Positions 26,289 through 37,135 of a stretch of DNA of 37,218 nucleotides are shown here, one piece after another. The position numbers and the translations under genes were made by a program. The stretch is from positions 2,299,453-2,336,670 of the forward strand of contig BFEA01000094.1 in the NCBI GenBank assembly GCA_003427395.1. The letters are read 5' to 3'. The notes below the pieces were generated by a model that saw only the letters and a list, made by a program, of their open reading frames with translations, searched no databases and was not told the DNA's origin. Origin of the DNA: Chara braunii. Its lineage: Eukaryota > Streptophyta > Charophyceae > Charales > Characeae. The stretch's first letter is position 1; each line of letters begins with the position of its first letter.

Positions 26289-28263
26289 ATGAGCGACAGG
26301 CAGACCACTAGCGAGGACGACAAGACCTTGCGATCGGCTAGATGCCCGATAGCCCACTTGGCATTAGGACCAGAGGGCGACAGATTCCTGTTCCGCCAGC
26401 TGAGAGAAAGGCAGCAGCAGCAGAGAAGAGCTACAGCAGCAGAGGCCAACAGGGCGTTCGCAAGCGAAGTCGCTGCTTCAGCAGTCATGACAATTGTTGC
26501 GCACCAGAGTTCCCAGGCCAACGGTTCAGGAACTGTAGGGTCAACGATTGCGCAGACCCTGAGTCAGTCCACTGGCGTTATGGCAAGCCAGCCCATAGTG
26601 TTGACCCCTGAAGAGGTCGCCATACAGCAGGCAGCACTGCAGGAGGCACAACTACAGAAGGCTCTAGGAGAGATAAAGGCAGAGAAAGAGAAGATGATTA
26701 GAAGAAAAGCTAGGTTACAGCGGAGACAAGCCGACATTAGCGAGTTAGAGGGGATGGATCTGACGCACATGGATGGCGATGTGCGGACTCTGCGTGCAGT
26801 CCTGCTAGATGTAGTAGAAATGCAGGACCACCAGACAACTCTCTTACAGGACACCAAGCAGAGTCTGGTTGTATTGGTCGGGCGAGCGCAGGCAGCTCCA
26901 TCACCGTTCGGGCCCGGTGCCTGGCCCGTTGTACATCGTCCTCCTTTTGTCCCACCGGTGATTGGGGTATCCCCATATGTCTCTCCAGCATCGGTCCATG
27001 TCGTTTCCCTAGGAATGTCGCTAACAAGAGGGTTCTCAGTCGGTCCTAGTGTACAGGTTCTTGTTCAGTCAGTGTATTCCCAACCTCCGTTGCAAGTTGC
27101 CGTAACCGGGCAGCCTGTTGTCTCGCAGCCTACACAGCCGCAGGGTACACAGCCCCAACAGCAGTTAGTGCAGCAGCCTAGTCCCCAAGGTCCACAGCCT
27201 AGAGTGGGACAGGTACCGGGACAAACCCAATGGGTTCCAAAGACGGCCATTGCCTCTCCCAAACCCTTTTCAGGGGACAAGAGGGGCGAAGACCTTGACA
27301 CATGGTTGAGGTCAGTGCCAGTCTATGTCAAATGTAAATTGACCTTGCCGCACGAGGAAGTGTTTGTGGCTGCCTCCTATTTAGAGGGGAGTGCAGCAAG
27401 ATGGTTGAGTGGTTTAGTGCAGCTACAGGGATACGATCATGACTTCCGCGCTTGAGCAGTTAACCAAAAACTTGACGACTTCCTCAAGCTGGTGGAAGAA
27501 AGGTGGCATGATCCTCAGGAGGCTCAAGAGGCCACTAACGCGATCCTAACTCTGATCAACAGGCAGTTCAAGTTAGTAAGGGAGGCCACGGACGCAGTAG
27601 AGCGTCTGATCTGTGTTCCTGGAGTACGCTACGACCCCCAGGTTTTACTCACCTCGTACCTGAGATGTTTTCCTATGCCTCTTCGGAATCAGTTGGCAGG
27701 TGAGGCCAACATCAACATGCACAACTTTCCCTCGTTCAACAAGAAGGCCCTAGACCTTGAGGCAAAGACAGGGCATGGACATACACCCACAAACGGGCGG
27801 TAGGAAAAAGATATTGCCTCCCAACTAGAAGGCGAAGGGGCTCATAATGTTCGTCGACGGCGATGGTTCAACCATCGAGTTGGAAGACGACTTCCAGGCG
27901 GGAGCAAGTTCAAAGCCAGGCAGCATAGAAGTTTCAGGGGGTGGAACAGTCGCTGCCTCTGTCCAAAAAGGTAAAGCGACCGGTAGACGCCGTGGAGGTT
28001 CCCGGTCTAGGAGTCAAGTTGACCCTAACGCTCCTCCATAGGAGAAAGAGGGTCTTACAGAGGACGTGTGGAGAGATCGGTATACCAGGCAGGCCTGTAT
28101 TCGTTGTGGTCAATATGGCCACAACCAATTCAAGTGCCGCAAGAAGAAGGTAACCGAGAAGATCCCGCCTACGATGGGGCAGGCGTTGGGATCCTCCGCT
28201 CTCGTAGGTAGCAATGTAGCCAGCAGTTCTGGCACTGCTCCGGGAAACACGTCGGGCCAGTAG
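26289..28263 (+). pseudogene. gag: gag polyprotein with CCHC zinc knuckle, several stops
   Basis: ATG at 26289 opens 388 codons: a Gln/Arg-rich region, a coiled coil (about residues 120-155, LGEIKAEKEKMIRRKARLQR), a Pro/Gln-rich linker, then the capsid region (DTWLRSVPVYVKCKLTL, YLEGSAARWLSG). A TGA at 27453 interrupts it; the same frame goes on to 27803. After a frame change, more gag runs from about 27826 past TAGs near 27817 and 28039. The nucleocapsid zinc knuckle CIRCGQYGHNQFKC (C-x2-C-x4-H-x4-C) lies at about 28093-28134. Context suggests the three stops arose from Trp, Trp and Gln codons by G-to-A or C-to-T changes. Confidence 0.9.
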
Positions 28264-28811
28264 GAATAGTAGTTGTTCCTACTAGGGTCGAGGTGGTGGA
28301 CACCCTCACCATCTCGAGAGATGGCCCAAGCTACTGACTACATCGTCGTCCCACAAACACATTCGAACCCAGCGATCCTCTGTTCGCTGAATGTGTTTGA
28401 GTCCTTAGAGGAGCTACAGGAGTGGTCTAGATCGGACCCGCTAGCTTCTTGGACGGCCATGGCCAAAGCCCCTAAGGGTGAGTTGTTCGTCGGCGAGGTT
28501 GTCATCGACGACCGTAAGGCCGGGGCCTATTATGACACTTGCTCGACGCGCGGAACTTCATTAGTCGCGCGTGCGTTGAGAGGCTGCGCTTACAGGGGCA
28601 AGCGCAGCGCTTGAGTCGACCTGTGGAGTCGACCTGTGCCAATAAACAGCGCATGGTAATCAATGTCTACCTCAAAGACATTGAGTGTCTCTTCTCGTAC
28701 GTGGGAGGGGAACTGAGACATCGAGTCTCGTTACTAGCCAGCGATGATCTCCCTATGGATATCTTGTTAGGTATGGACTACCTCTTGGTTGCACAGCCCC
28801 AGTTTGACTGA
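28264..28811 (+). pseudogene. retroviral-type aspartic protease remnant
   Basis: Frames with VGEVVIDDRKAGAYYDTCST and then, after a frame change, ARNFISRACVERLRLQGQ. The active-site region normally reads D-T/S-G-A; here YYDTCST shows a lost Gly and the shift. The later part with DLPMDILLGMDYLL is the conserved second half (ILGMD) of Gypsy proteases. Non-functional. Confidence 0.8.
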
Positions 28812-28882
28812 AACCGAAAAGTGGTCAAACACACTTTGCCCGATGGAGGGACCGCAGATTACGTAAGTTTAAGGCTAGTAGT

Positions 28883-29316
28883 TTGATCGAGTCCTACGGA
28901 TGTATGTGTGCGGTCGCGTTCTATAATTATTATAAGCAAAATCCGAAGGAGGGTATGTACTTGGTCTATGTCTCTGCAGAGGGTGACCCAATGAAAAGGC
29001 CTCCAGAGATAGAGGGAGTGGTCGCTAGGTACCCTGATCTATTTGAAGAGCCGAAAGGGGTTGTTGAGAGGGAGGTCGTCCACACGACAGAGATTATCCC
29101 AGGGTCTAGTATTCCAAAGGGTAGGATCTATCGGATGTCTCCAGGTGAGCTCGATGAGCTTCATCGGCAACTCAAGGATCTCATAGAGAAGGGTTGGATC
29201 CGGCATAGTGTTTCCCCTTACGGATCTCCTGTACTATTCGTACCAAAGAAGGGGGGGGCCTTGAGGATGTGCATTGACTATAGGGGCCTCAATGCCATCA
29301 CAGTGAAGAACAGATG
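28883..29316 (+). pseudogene. pol: Gypsy reverse transcriptase, N-terminal part only
   Basis: Contains the segment before and into the RT fingers: [40 protein letters not shown] and [19 protein letters not shown]. It stops there: the palm with the catalytic YxDD and RNase H are absent. At about 29313 the sequence jumps into integrase ([13 protein letters not shown]). GAACAG at the joint would suit both sides, so a microhomology-mediated deletion is likely. Confidence 0.9.
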
Positions 29317-30060
29317 AACCGCGTTGTTCAACACTTGTTGAGGCACTACATTAAGCCTAATCAAGTGGACTGGGTTGAGACGCTTGCTCTCATCGCTAGC
29401 CTGTACAACAAGCTGTGCACAGCGCCACTGGGGTAAGTCCTAACAGTCTGCTATTGACTTTCAAGCCTAGACTGCCCTAGACTTTCTGCTACCTGAGAAC
29501 CAGCCCACTGCTGCTCCGGGCACTTTGGAATTTGCCTATAGATATGAGAATCATATGCAGCAGGTGGTAGAACACATGCACAAAGCACAGGCGGCGATGA
29601 TCGAACAAGCACCGCCGCCCATCTCCGTTTCAGGTAGGGGACAAAGTCTGGGTCAAGGCTTCTTAACTGGAACAGGAGCACGGGATCTCCCGTAAGCTCA
29701 TGCCGCAGTACTTTGGGCTATATGTCATTCGGATCCCTGGACACCTCCGTGCCTACCCTGTTTTTCACGCCTCCAAACTTGCACCTTTCGAGGAAACTGA
29801 TCAGTTTCCCTCTCGTCGCTCAATGCTGCCCCCAACCATGGACGGAGAGGTCGACATCGACGACATCGTGGACCACAGGGAAATGCTTATCCCAAGGCCA
29901 ACAGGCAGGGGACGTCCTCCTAAGCCGAAGCTGCAGTACCGAGTTCAATTCAGACAAAGGAGCATAGATGGTTCACACGGGAGGAGCTGATGCAGACCTT
30001 ACCGCAGGTTGTCGCCCACTATGAGAAGTTGCTGCAGAAAGGAAAGCGCCAGATTGAATG
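29314..30060 (+). pseudogene. pol: integrase C-terminal part with chromodomain-like tail
   Basis: Begins [20 protein letters not shown], the end of the integrase core, then changes frame several times. Later landmarks are PQYFGLYVIRIPGHLRAYPV and FHASKLAPFEE (the conserved P-FH-S-L box), then RGRPPKPKLQYRVQF and, in another frame, WFTREELMQTLPQ near the stop at 30058. The last segment resembles the chromodomain tail of chromoviruses. The catalytic DDE core is deleted. Confidence 0.85.
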
Positions 30061-30086
30061 AACTTCTCAGAGGACTAGCGAAGTAT

Positions 30087-30096
30087 GGAGGAGGGA
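30087..30096 (+). promoter_or_regulatory. polypurine tract
   Basis: GGAGGAGGGA one base before the 3' LTR, the expected plus-strand primer site. Confidence 0.85.
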
Positions 30097-30097
30097 A

Positions 30098-31027
30098 TGC
30101 GAGGCTCAAGGCCTCGATCTGCCCTACCAGGCCCTATTTTCTGTACGGTCAGCCGCCCTAAGTGAAGGCAGGCTCGACCCAGGGCCTACAGGCCTGTTTT
30201 GGGTTCACCACGCAACTGGGTAAATTCAGGCAGTTGCGCAGCGCGAGTTGGTTGGAAGCGCCCAGGCCCAGGGTGCCTTTTTCACGTGTAACTGAGGCAT
30301 GCCCTGGGCCGGATACACAACATGGACCGAACACAGACTGAGGGCAGTTGGGCACTGGTAACCACCTCAGGACGTGGGCCTGATCTGTCTGGACTGAGGC
30401 TCAGCCTCTCGGGGCCTACCGGAAGCTTCCGGGCCGGGGCCCAGCATACCGCATGCAGCAGCAGGCCACTTCGATATAGGAAAGGGCCTGCCTCGACATT
30501 CGACATTCAAGCACTGGCTGCATGCTGCGCAAGCGCTGCTGCGCTAACGCTGGCCAGCGCTCACGCGCTCACGGGCGAGCTGGAAGGAGCAGGCAGCCAT
30601 AGCCGAGCTGCGCTGCTGTATGCTAAATGACGCGCATGGTGGTTCTTGGGTGCATGTGGCATCTGTGAGTTGGGGATCGAGGTTGTGAGTGATACGAGAG
30701 ACATACCTGGTGCTTGAGGCGAACAGCATTGTCCGAGATCTGCTCGTACTTCGGGGAGCTGTTGACGTCATCCGCGGCATCATAGATAGGCTAGATAGGA
30801 TCTGCCATCTGTAGTCTGGGCGCCAAGCGCCAGATACGATATCGACATTGGTCTTCGTTGATGATGCCGAGACTATTCCAGCATTGTCAATTATGAGCTT
30901 CTGCTGTGCTCTTATTTGGTGGAACTCGTGATGCAATTCTGCCATTGGTTCGAGGTCACGACTATCTGGTCTCATGTATATAATGCTGTTTGATTGCTGA
31001 AGTTCGCTATTGCTCATTTTCCTTGCA
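30098..31027 (+). repeat. 3' LTR
   Basis: Begins TGCGAGGCTC and ends TTTTCCTTGCA, 930 bp, collinear with 24083-25024. Followed by CCTT, the putative target duplication. Confidence 0.9.
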
Positions 31028-31476
31028 CCTTCTTCATTTATTTGGATTTCTCTTTTTCCTTTCCATTTGACTGTGCCTTTACCATAGCCTGTCACACTAG
31101 AGTAGAGTCTGCTAGACACTTGCACGCTGCCTTTTTTTTTCTTTTTCTTTTTTTTTTTTTAAGACACTTGTGTACTGCCTGCATGGATGCGTATAGTATT
31201 TTTTTCAATTTTTTTGACATAGAAGGCAAGGGCATTCCTGTCCTACGGGACATCCGTTAAAATTGGAACGATACAGAAAAGGTAACTAGCAAAATGGCCC
31301 CTGCACGCAAGCATGACACACATAAACAAGAAATGGTCCAAATTTAAAAAAAAAAAAGAAAAAAAAAGAAAGGAAAGGGCGTCGGAGACGGCATACCTCG
31401 CGAGACTACTCTCACTTCAGCCAAAATTCCACAACAAATGCGCTAGAAAAATCCAAATCCAGTTTGAGAGCCCCTG
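31028..31476. other. no gene recognised; 3' flank of the WD40 gene
   Basis: T-rich runs at 31133-31160 and an A-rich block at 31347-31375. It separates the retrotransposon from the WD40 gene and should contain that gene's 3' UTR, though no clear polyadenylation signal was picked out. Confidence 0.5.
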
Positions 31477-33267
31477 TTATAAGCTTCGATTGGGCAGAGC
31501 GACAACCAATAGTGTGTCTTTCGTTGTTCCCACAACAAGGCAATCTTGTGTAGGATGCGATGCTACGACAGACGCACCCTTGACTGCCAGGCTATTCACA
31601 GGTTGGCGAGCTTGCTCCCATCCCTTCTCGCCGCTTCTCTCCGACACAGCCCGTGCAGCGCCACCACTCTTCCCTGCAGCCACGCCGAAGTATCCGTGCC
31701 CTCCCTCATCACCACCACCTCCCCCACGAGAACGAGGTAAAAGTGCGCGCCTAGAGAAGTCGAGGAACTCAACACTGCCGTCAATTGCAGACGGAGTGCA
31801 GTACACCGAGAGCCCTCGGAGCCAAGCCGGTCGTCGTCTAAACCTGCTGCTCTTGACAGCGTTAAGCAAGTCGCTGCCAAAGGCCCACGGCGGAGGGGGG
31901 CAGTCGGCATGAAGGATGCGGCGCATGCCGCCGGTGTCCAACACCCCAGACCACCCGTTGTTGAGATGGAATGCCAGGCGGCAGCCATCGGATGGGTCCA
32001 GGGCAAGGGCGTGTACCGCGCTTGGTTCAAAATCACCCTCATGAGTCAACAACGACGACGACGACGACAGGGGGACAGTCTCACCTCTCTCCCGCCCTCT
32101 ACTCGCCATCCGCATCGCCCGAAACAACTCGTCGAGGGGAGTTACATGAAGAGGCAGATTTGCTCGAACGTCGCCAGCACCACTAAATGCACAAGAGGAG
32201 CTTGGGTCACTGCGATTGCACCCGCCAACCCTGAGGTCCCAGGTGTAAATGTTCCCTCCCTCACTGCCGCCGTAGACCACCTGCTCGTCATTGGACAATT
32301 CGATGGCATTGACGGCACCCATGGAGGCATGCACACCACCCATCATGGCACAGGGCAAGTTCCCTCTCCTGCGGTCCCAGACAAAGACTTTACCGTTCTT
32401 CCCCGTGCCCACCACTCGACCCTCCCACAGCTGACAGACGGCAATGTCCAAAATGCCATGCTTCCCGACTTCCGTGGGGTGAATGCTCTTGCTGACCCTT
32501 AAACTCTGCTTTGGGATCTCTGTACCCCTCACTCCCAAGTCAAATATGTGGACGCCTTGGGAGCCCCTGCCAGAGCACCCACAGGCCACCTCATTCTGAT
32601 TAAAGGGGTTCCACTTGACAGACTCCAGCTTCTCGTTGGTCCCCACAAGGATCGCGGCGTTGTACAGGCATCGCGGTCGGTGGACGCGTAAAATATCAAA
32701 ATCGTGCACAGATAGAACCCCCTTCGAATTTCCAACGGCCAAGTAAACACCCTTGCTGTCAAATGCCATATCCAGGACAGAGGGTATCCCTCCAACCGCC
32801 GCTGTGTCAGTCCCACCAGCACCACTCCCAGCGCCAAACGGCTCTTCCCTTACGTAATCAAAGCGAAAACTACCATCACCCCCTCCTCGATGACCCCTCG
32901 GTGCTGTCGGATTGCTACCCCACACAGCAACTTCTGGATCTACCCACAGATCTAGTCCTTCTATTGCACTAGGAGAAGACCACAACAAGGAGTTCTGCAC
33001 GTTGACTACTTGGTCAACGGACGAAATGAACCGGAGGATACCCATGCGCCTGTCATGTTCTGCGAGTCGACCACACAGCTCTCGGGTCATCGTTCCCAAC
33101 CTACCACTACCACTCCCGTGTACTCCTCGCTTTCGGCCTTGAGAATCACTTGCATGTTTCCCTCTACAGCCCGATATCGAAACGATGGCAGCTTCAGACG
33201 GAGACGAGCATCGGAGCTCTTCTTCAAGGATCAATGGCAACTTCCCGCGAACAACGAATCGGTCCAT
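31477..33267 (-). CDS. WD40-repeat protein, 596 aa, single exon
   Basis: ATG at 33267 (GTG ATG GAC; G at +4) is the first ATG after an in-frame TGA. The frame is uninterrupted to TAA. WD-type blades are visible: SVLDMAFDSKGVYLAVGNSK then LSVHDFD (about residues 165-200); ILDIAVCQLWEGRVVGTGKN then VFVWDRR (about 270-305); AVNAIELSNDEQVVYGGSEG then IYTWDLR (about 315-350). Others are weaker, including a last one with VVASHPTQDCLVVGTTKDTL. This makes a beta-propeller scaffold for protein-protein contacts. A Ser/Gly/Arg-rich N-terminus and loops interrupt the propeller. The specific orthologue is not recognised. An intact intronless gene of this size among decayed DNA could be a host gene or a retrocopy. 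Confidence 0.85.
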   Translation of the reverse strand: MDRFVVRGKLPLILEEELRCSSPSEAAIVSISGCRGKHASDSQGRKRGVHGSGSGRLGTMTRELCGRLAEHDRRMGILRFISSVDQVVNVQNSLLWSSPSAIEGLDLWVDPEVAVWGSNPTAPRGHRGGGDGSFRFDYVREEPFGAGSGAGGTDTAAVGGIPSVLDMAFDSKGVYLAVGNSKGVLSVHDFDILRVHRPRCLYNAAILVGTNEKLESVKWNPFNQNEVACGCSGRGSQGVHIFDLGVRGTEIPKQSLRVSKSIHPTEVGKHGILDIAVCQLWEGRVVGTGKNGKVFVWDRRRGNLPCAMMGGVHASMGAVNAIELSNDEQVVYGGSEGGNIYTWDLRVGGCNRSDPSSSCAFSGAGDVRANLPLHVTPLDELFRAMRMASRGRERGETVPLSSSSSLLTHEGDFEPSAVHALALDPSDGCRLAFHLNNGWSGVLDTGGMRRILHADCPPPPWAFGSDLLNAVKSSRFRRRPAWLRGLSVYCTPSAIDGSVEFLDFSRRALLPRSRGGGGGDEGGHGYFGVAAGKSGGAARAVSERSGEKGWEQARQPVNSLAVKGASVVASHPTQDCLVVGTTKDTLLVVALPNRSL

Positions 33268-33689
33268 CACTCTCCTGTGTTCTCTCTTTCCTCTCCTCAG
33301 TCATTTCCTGTCAAAAAAAAGAGAGAGAGAGAGAGAGACAGAGCAAGATGGAGAAAGGTCGCACCGGTGAAAAAAGCTGTGCAGGACAACTGCTGAAACG
33401 GGCTGACAATTCACACCCGAATAGAACGCCCAATCGAGTCCTAAAAGGAGAGGTGCGGAAATGGCAGGGAGAAAAGTACATGCAGTGCAGGAAAAAAAAA
33501 AAAACACCTGTGATTGCCTGCCCCCGGAATACCCAATTAAGCGATCAGTGAGCGCAAATGAGAGAGCTGAGTTCACCCTCTCGCAAAAAAGTGCACTGAA
33601 AGTCATTTGCCCCACAAAGCCCAGAAAGTGGTTCGAGTCCGTTTGACCCATAAAGCCCTGACAGTTGATTTGACCTTGAGTTGTTGACA

Positions 33690-33721
<32 letters not shown>

Positions 33722-33965
33722 GGGCAGTGTTGATAGCTTTTGTTATGTTTCCAGGAAGATTTTATTTTTTCTCCAAAAATACCAAAAAAATCAACAGTAC
33801 CATACCAACTAGCCTAGGTCAGTCGGTACAACCCTGAAGCGTTTGAAATACAGACACCTACCTGAGTCCGAACTCCGGTGGAAGCAGATTTGAGTAAAAA
33901 ATACTGCATTGTTGAATTACCCGGGGCTGATCAGTTGATGGAATCTCAAGGCCGTCGCCCTTGTG

Positions 33966-33997
<32 letters not shown>

Positions 33998-34365
33998 GAA
34001 ACGAGTGCCACTTAATCGACTATACATACCAACTTTTCACAGATCTCTATGCTGGGTTAGGAACTGTCCTCCTCCTCCTCCTCCTCCTGCTGCTGCTGCT
34101 TCTGCTGCTCCTACTTTCTTTCCCACAATAGAACGTACAATGATTATCTACTGCATCTATACTGAAACTTGCACCAAATACAGGCACAATGACCGTACAT
34201 TTATTGGGGCGAAGAGGGTGCAAAATGCAGAATTCTGCTTTATCAAAAGACTTGTGCGTAAAGGAAGAATTAACCTCATTTTTTTTTTCCCTTTTTTTTT
34301 ATTTTTTTTTTAACTAAGAAAACAGAGGAACAAAGTCAGGAAAGATCTGGAGCAATCAGGAACGA
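33268..34365. other. no gene recognised; low-complexity DNA
   Basis: GA-run at 33319-33338, poly-T at 33692-33722, A-rich runs at 33967-33998, CTCCTC/CTGCTG repeats at 34070-34110 and poly-T at 34279-34311. The first few hundred bases should hold the promoter and 5' UTR of the WD40 gene, but no core promoter motif is convincing. Confidence 0.45.
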
Positions 34366-34557
34366 TGTGTCGTCAGCACTTAGCGAAGCACAGACTGCTA
34401 AGCCTTATTATTATTATTATCTCTTTGCTTTCTTTTTTAATAATAATTCAATCCGGTGCCCATTGCCACAAGGCCACCAGTGCTTCATCCACTCCCATAA
34501 GGACGGACGGAATAAACAGAACCACTCCCCGCTCCACTCAGAAAGACACAGAGAGAG

Positions 34558-34559
<2 letters not shown>

Positions 34560-34616
<57 letters not shown>
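34560..34616. repeat. (GA)n microsatellite
   Basis: CACACA then an AG dinucleotide run. Arg-Glu frames across it are not genes. Confidence 0.97.
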
Positions 34617-34619
<3 letters not shown>

Positions 34620-34649
34620 AAGAGACCGACAACAAACACACTTGACCCT

Positions 34650-34790
34650 TAAGCAGCAGACAACGCAAGTGCAGGAGGCATTGCGGAAGTTCTGGAATGC
34701 GTAGGCTTAGGGTTTAAGCAGCAGACAACGCAAGTGCAAGGAAGGCGTAGACCCATAAGAAAAAGAAAAACCTGGCAGCAGACAACGCAG
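34650..34790. repeat. short dispersed direct repeats
   Basis: AGCAGCAGACAACGCAAGTG occurs at about 34651 and 34716, and a partial GCAGCAGACAACGCA at about 34774. No gene seen. Confidence 0.8.
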
Positions 34791-34803
34791 ACACAGATAT
34801 ATC

Positions 34804-34946
34804 GGGCCTCGCTCCACTGCTCTCCACATGCACAAACGACAAAAAAATATATCGAATCATAGATGTATCTTTCCGTGTTTCGCAGAAGGATTCGGAATTT
34901 CAGAGTCATTTTGCGCATTCGGAGAGTACTGGAGCCAGCAGGCCCA
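34804..34946 (+). mobile_element. hairpin MITE, copy 2
   Basis: GGGCCTCGCTCCACTGCTCT at 34804 pairs with the reverse complement of the right end at 34910-34946 (GGCTCCAGTACTCTCCGAAT). The ends match those of the copy at 1439-1564 read on the opposite strand. Confidence 0.7.
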
Positions 34947-34991
34947 TCCGCTCGCAACAAAACAGGACAGAGGGGATATACCACCGAACCC

Positions 34992-35088
34992 CTTTTTTTT
35001 TTCTTTTTCTTTTTTTCTTTTTCTTTTTTTTTCTTTTCTTTTTCTTTTCTTTTTTTTTTTTTTTTTTTTTTTTTTTTCTCCTTTTACT
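34992..35088. repeat. poly-T/CT-rich tract
   Basis: Nearly pure pyrimidine with long T homopolymers. Phe- and Lys-rich frames on either strand are spurious. Confidence 0.95.
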
Positions 35089-35170
35089 GTGAGTCTTTTT
35101 TCGTTGGAAAGCCGTTACCTTCTCAGCATCTTGTCTTTGTTGTGCGGTGTGTGTAATGGGCATCCCCGCA

Positions 35171-35296
35171 CAACTCACCAAATGCAGAAAAGACAAAAAC
35201 GATGGGCGTGCATCTTTCCATGTTCTAGCGGAAGATTCATTCTCATTGTTTTTGTATATTTGGTGAGTAGAGCAGCGAGGGACAATGACCCACACA
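35171..35296 (+). mobile_element. hairpin MITE, copy 3
   Basis: AACTCACCAAATGCAGAAA (35172-35190) pairs with TTTGTATATTTGGTGAGT (35251-35268). The interior (GACAAAAACGATGGGCGTGC, then TCCATGTTCTAGCGG) matches copy 4 almost base for base and the reverse of copy 1 more distantly. Confidence 0.7.
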
Positions 35297-35348
35297 GAGT
35301 TGCAGTGTGAAAACCCTGAACAGTTTTTTTTCCCTGAGAAAATGATGT

Positions 35349-35463
35349 CCCTGGTGTCCCGTTGATGCACAAACGACAAAAACGATGGGCGTGCATCTTC
35401 CCATGTTCTACCGGTAGATTCATTCTCATTTTGTACAGTGCGGCAAGGGCCAATGACCCACAC
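35349..35463 (+). mobile_element. hairpin MITE, copy 4
   Basis: Shares GACAAAAACGATGGGCGTGC and GGGCCAATGACCCACAC with copy 3. Its left terminal repeat is diverged, so the hairpin is less complete. Confidence 0.65.
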
Positions 35464-36046
35464 TTCCTGAATATCTTTGTGTGACTATCAACCCATCTTG
35501 TATGTATCTGTGTATGTATGTATGTCCACATGCATGATTGTACGTATGTACGTATGTATGTATGTATGTATGTATGTATGTCTAGATGCATGATTGTATG
35601 TATGTATGTGCTTACTTGTTGGGTGTTGACTCTGTCTGTGTGTGCAAGTGCATGCGTCTGTTTTTGGGCGAGTCTCAGTTCGGCGCGGGCCCAGATGGTG
35701 CGATCGACGGTTGGCCTGGGGGATTCGATGGAGGTCGTCTTCAGCTATAAGCGTGCCACTAATGTTAAGCAGGTCTTGTAATGCACACAAAAAAATGTAG
35801 TAATCAGCATCCAATCAGCATCCAATCTGCTCTTCCAATCCAATCTCCTTGGCAGTTGCTCTTCGCTTCCAATCTGCTTGGCAATTGCTCTTCGTCTGTG
35901 CAATGGCAGAGGGGAGTTGTCCGAAGTGGCCTTGTCATGTGAGCCTCAATGCTGGGCGTGCATTTTCGGCCATCTCCTACAAGGCACAAGCCAAAGACCA
36001 GAACCAAGCAGCACGTGTCAGAATCATCACATGATGGACAGCGTGG
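35464..36046. other. no gene recognised; (GTAT)n microsatellite
   Basis: GTAT/TATG repeats at about 35500-35580 and 35597-35610. A short duplication of CAATCAGCATCCAATC is seen at about 35804-35827, followed by a related pair near 35855-35890. No gene found. Confidence 0.5.
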
Positions 36047-36047
<1 letters not shown>

Positions 36048-36099
<52 letters not shown>

Positions 36100-36100
36100 N

Positions 36101-36188
<88 letters not shown>
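36048..36188. repeat. (TC)n microsatellite
   Basis: TC run of about 140 bases with one ambiguous base at 36100, followed by GATCGATC/CTAT repeats to about 36260. Confidence 0.97.
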
Positions 36189-36191
<3 letters not shown>

Positions 36192-36259
36192 CGCTCGATC
36201 AATCGATCTTCAATCGATCTTTCGATCAATCGATCTCTCGATCTGTCTATCTATCTATG

Positions 36260-36940
36260 TATCCCCCTCTCCCCTTACGCCTGGCCTCTTTCCTCCCTCC
36301 ATACACCAACCACCACCCACCACCCAACCTCGTCACTCCCTTCTACTTCCTGCCCTGCCTGCTCCCTACTTCTCCCTGCCCCCTCCCGGCCTCCTCCGGA
36401 CCTCCTCTTCACCTCCCCTCCGCCTGGCCACCTCCCTCCGCTTCCTTCGCGCAATCTCCGCCTCACCTCCTCCTTCCCCCGACCTTCTCCCTCCCCTTCC
36501 TCCTCTGCCAGATCCGCAGTGACCTCCTCCTTCCCCCGATCTCCTTCCTCCCTTCCTTCTTCGGCACCCTGTCCACCTGACCTCCTTCCTCCATTCCTCC
36601 CTCCACCCCATCTCCTGCCTCCCTCCTTCCTTCCTCCCTCCGACTGCCCTCCCTTCTTTCCTAACGCCCGACCTAAGAAGTGCATTTCATTTTCTTTCTT
36701 TGTTTTTTTTGCTGGACGACGTAAGGGCTGCATTTCTTTTCGAGCTCGCAATAAGTGTACATGTGCGCAAAAAGGAGAGAGGGAGAGGGAGAGGGAGAGG
36801 GAGAGGGAGAGAGAGAGAGAGACACATTTGATCTAATTATTTTCCTTGTCCACATCCTCCTCATGCTCTCTTCCTTCTTCGCACCTTCTTCTTCGTCTGT
36901 CTCCTCCGCCACCCAATGTGTCTTTCTCTCCCTCTCCCTC
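36260..36940. other. no gene recognised; C/T-rich then GA-rich DNA
   Basis: 36260-36660 is CCTCC-rich with irregular short repeats (CTCCTTCCCCCGA occurs twice, near 36472 and 36527). A GGGAGA repeat lies at 36779-36822. Pro/Ser/Leu-rich frames follow composition. Confidence 0.5.
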
Positions 36941-36944
36941 TCCC

Positions 36945-37135
36945 GCCTCCTCAAGCTCGTCCACTTTCACATTCTCCCTACCGCCTCCTCAAGCTCTTCC
37001 TCCTTAACACTATCCCTCCTGCCTCCTCAAGCTCTTCCTCTTTAACATTATCCCTCCCGCCTCCTCAAGCTCTTCCTCTTTCACGTTCTCCCTCCCGCCT
37101 CCTCAAGCTCGTCGCCCTCGTTAACATTCTGCCTC
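36945..37135. repeat. 39-bp minisatellite, about five units
   Basis: Units begin GCCTCCTCAAGCTC and continue with a TTCCTCTTTAACATTCTCCC-like part. Units differ by a few bases and the last is rearranged. Confidence 0.9.

Larger units (their letters stand above)
24083..31027 (+). mobile_element. Gypsy-type LTR retrotransposon, internally deleted and dead
   Basis: Two closely similar LTRs with TG...CA ends flank a body with a primer-binding site, gag with zinc knuckle, protease remnant, RT start, integrase C-terminus and polypurine tract. The order protease-RT-integrase with a chromodomain-like tail places it in the Gypsy/chromovirus group. CCTT on both outer sides (24079-24082 and 31028-31031) is a likely target-site duplication, one base shorter than usual. 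Most of RT, all RNase H and most of integrase are missing, and gag has several stops. Confidence 0.92.

Noticed and set aside
34700-34716. CTTAGGGTTTAAG as telomeric DNA
   Set aside because: A single TTAGGGTTT-like match, not an array.
35878-36836. Long Leu/Ser/Pro-rich plus-strand frames
   Set aside because: They are read-through of the TC run and CCTCC-rich DNA.
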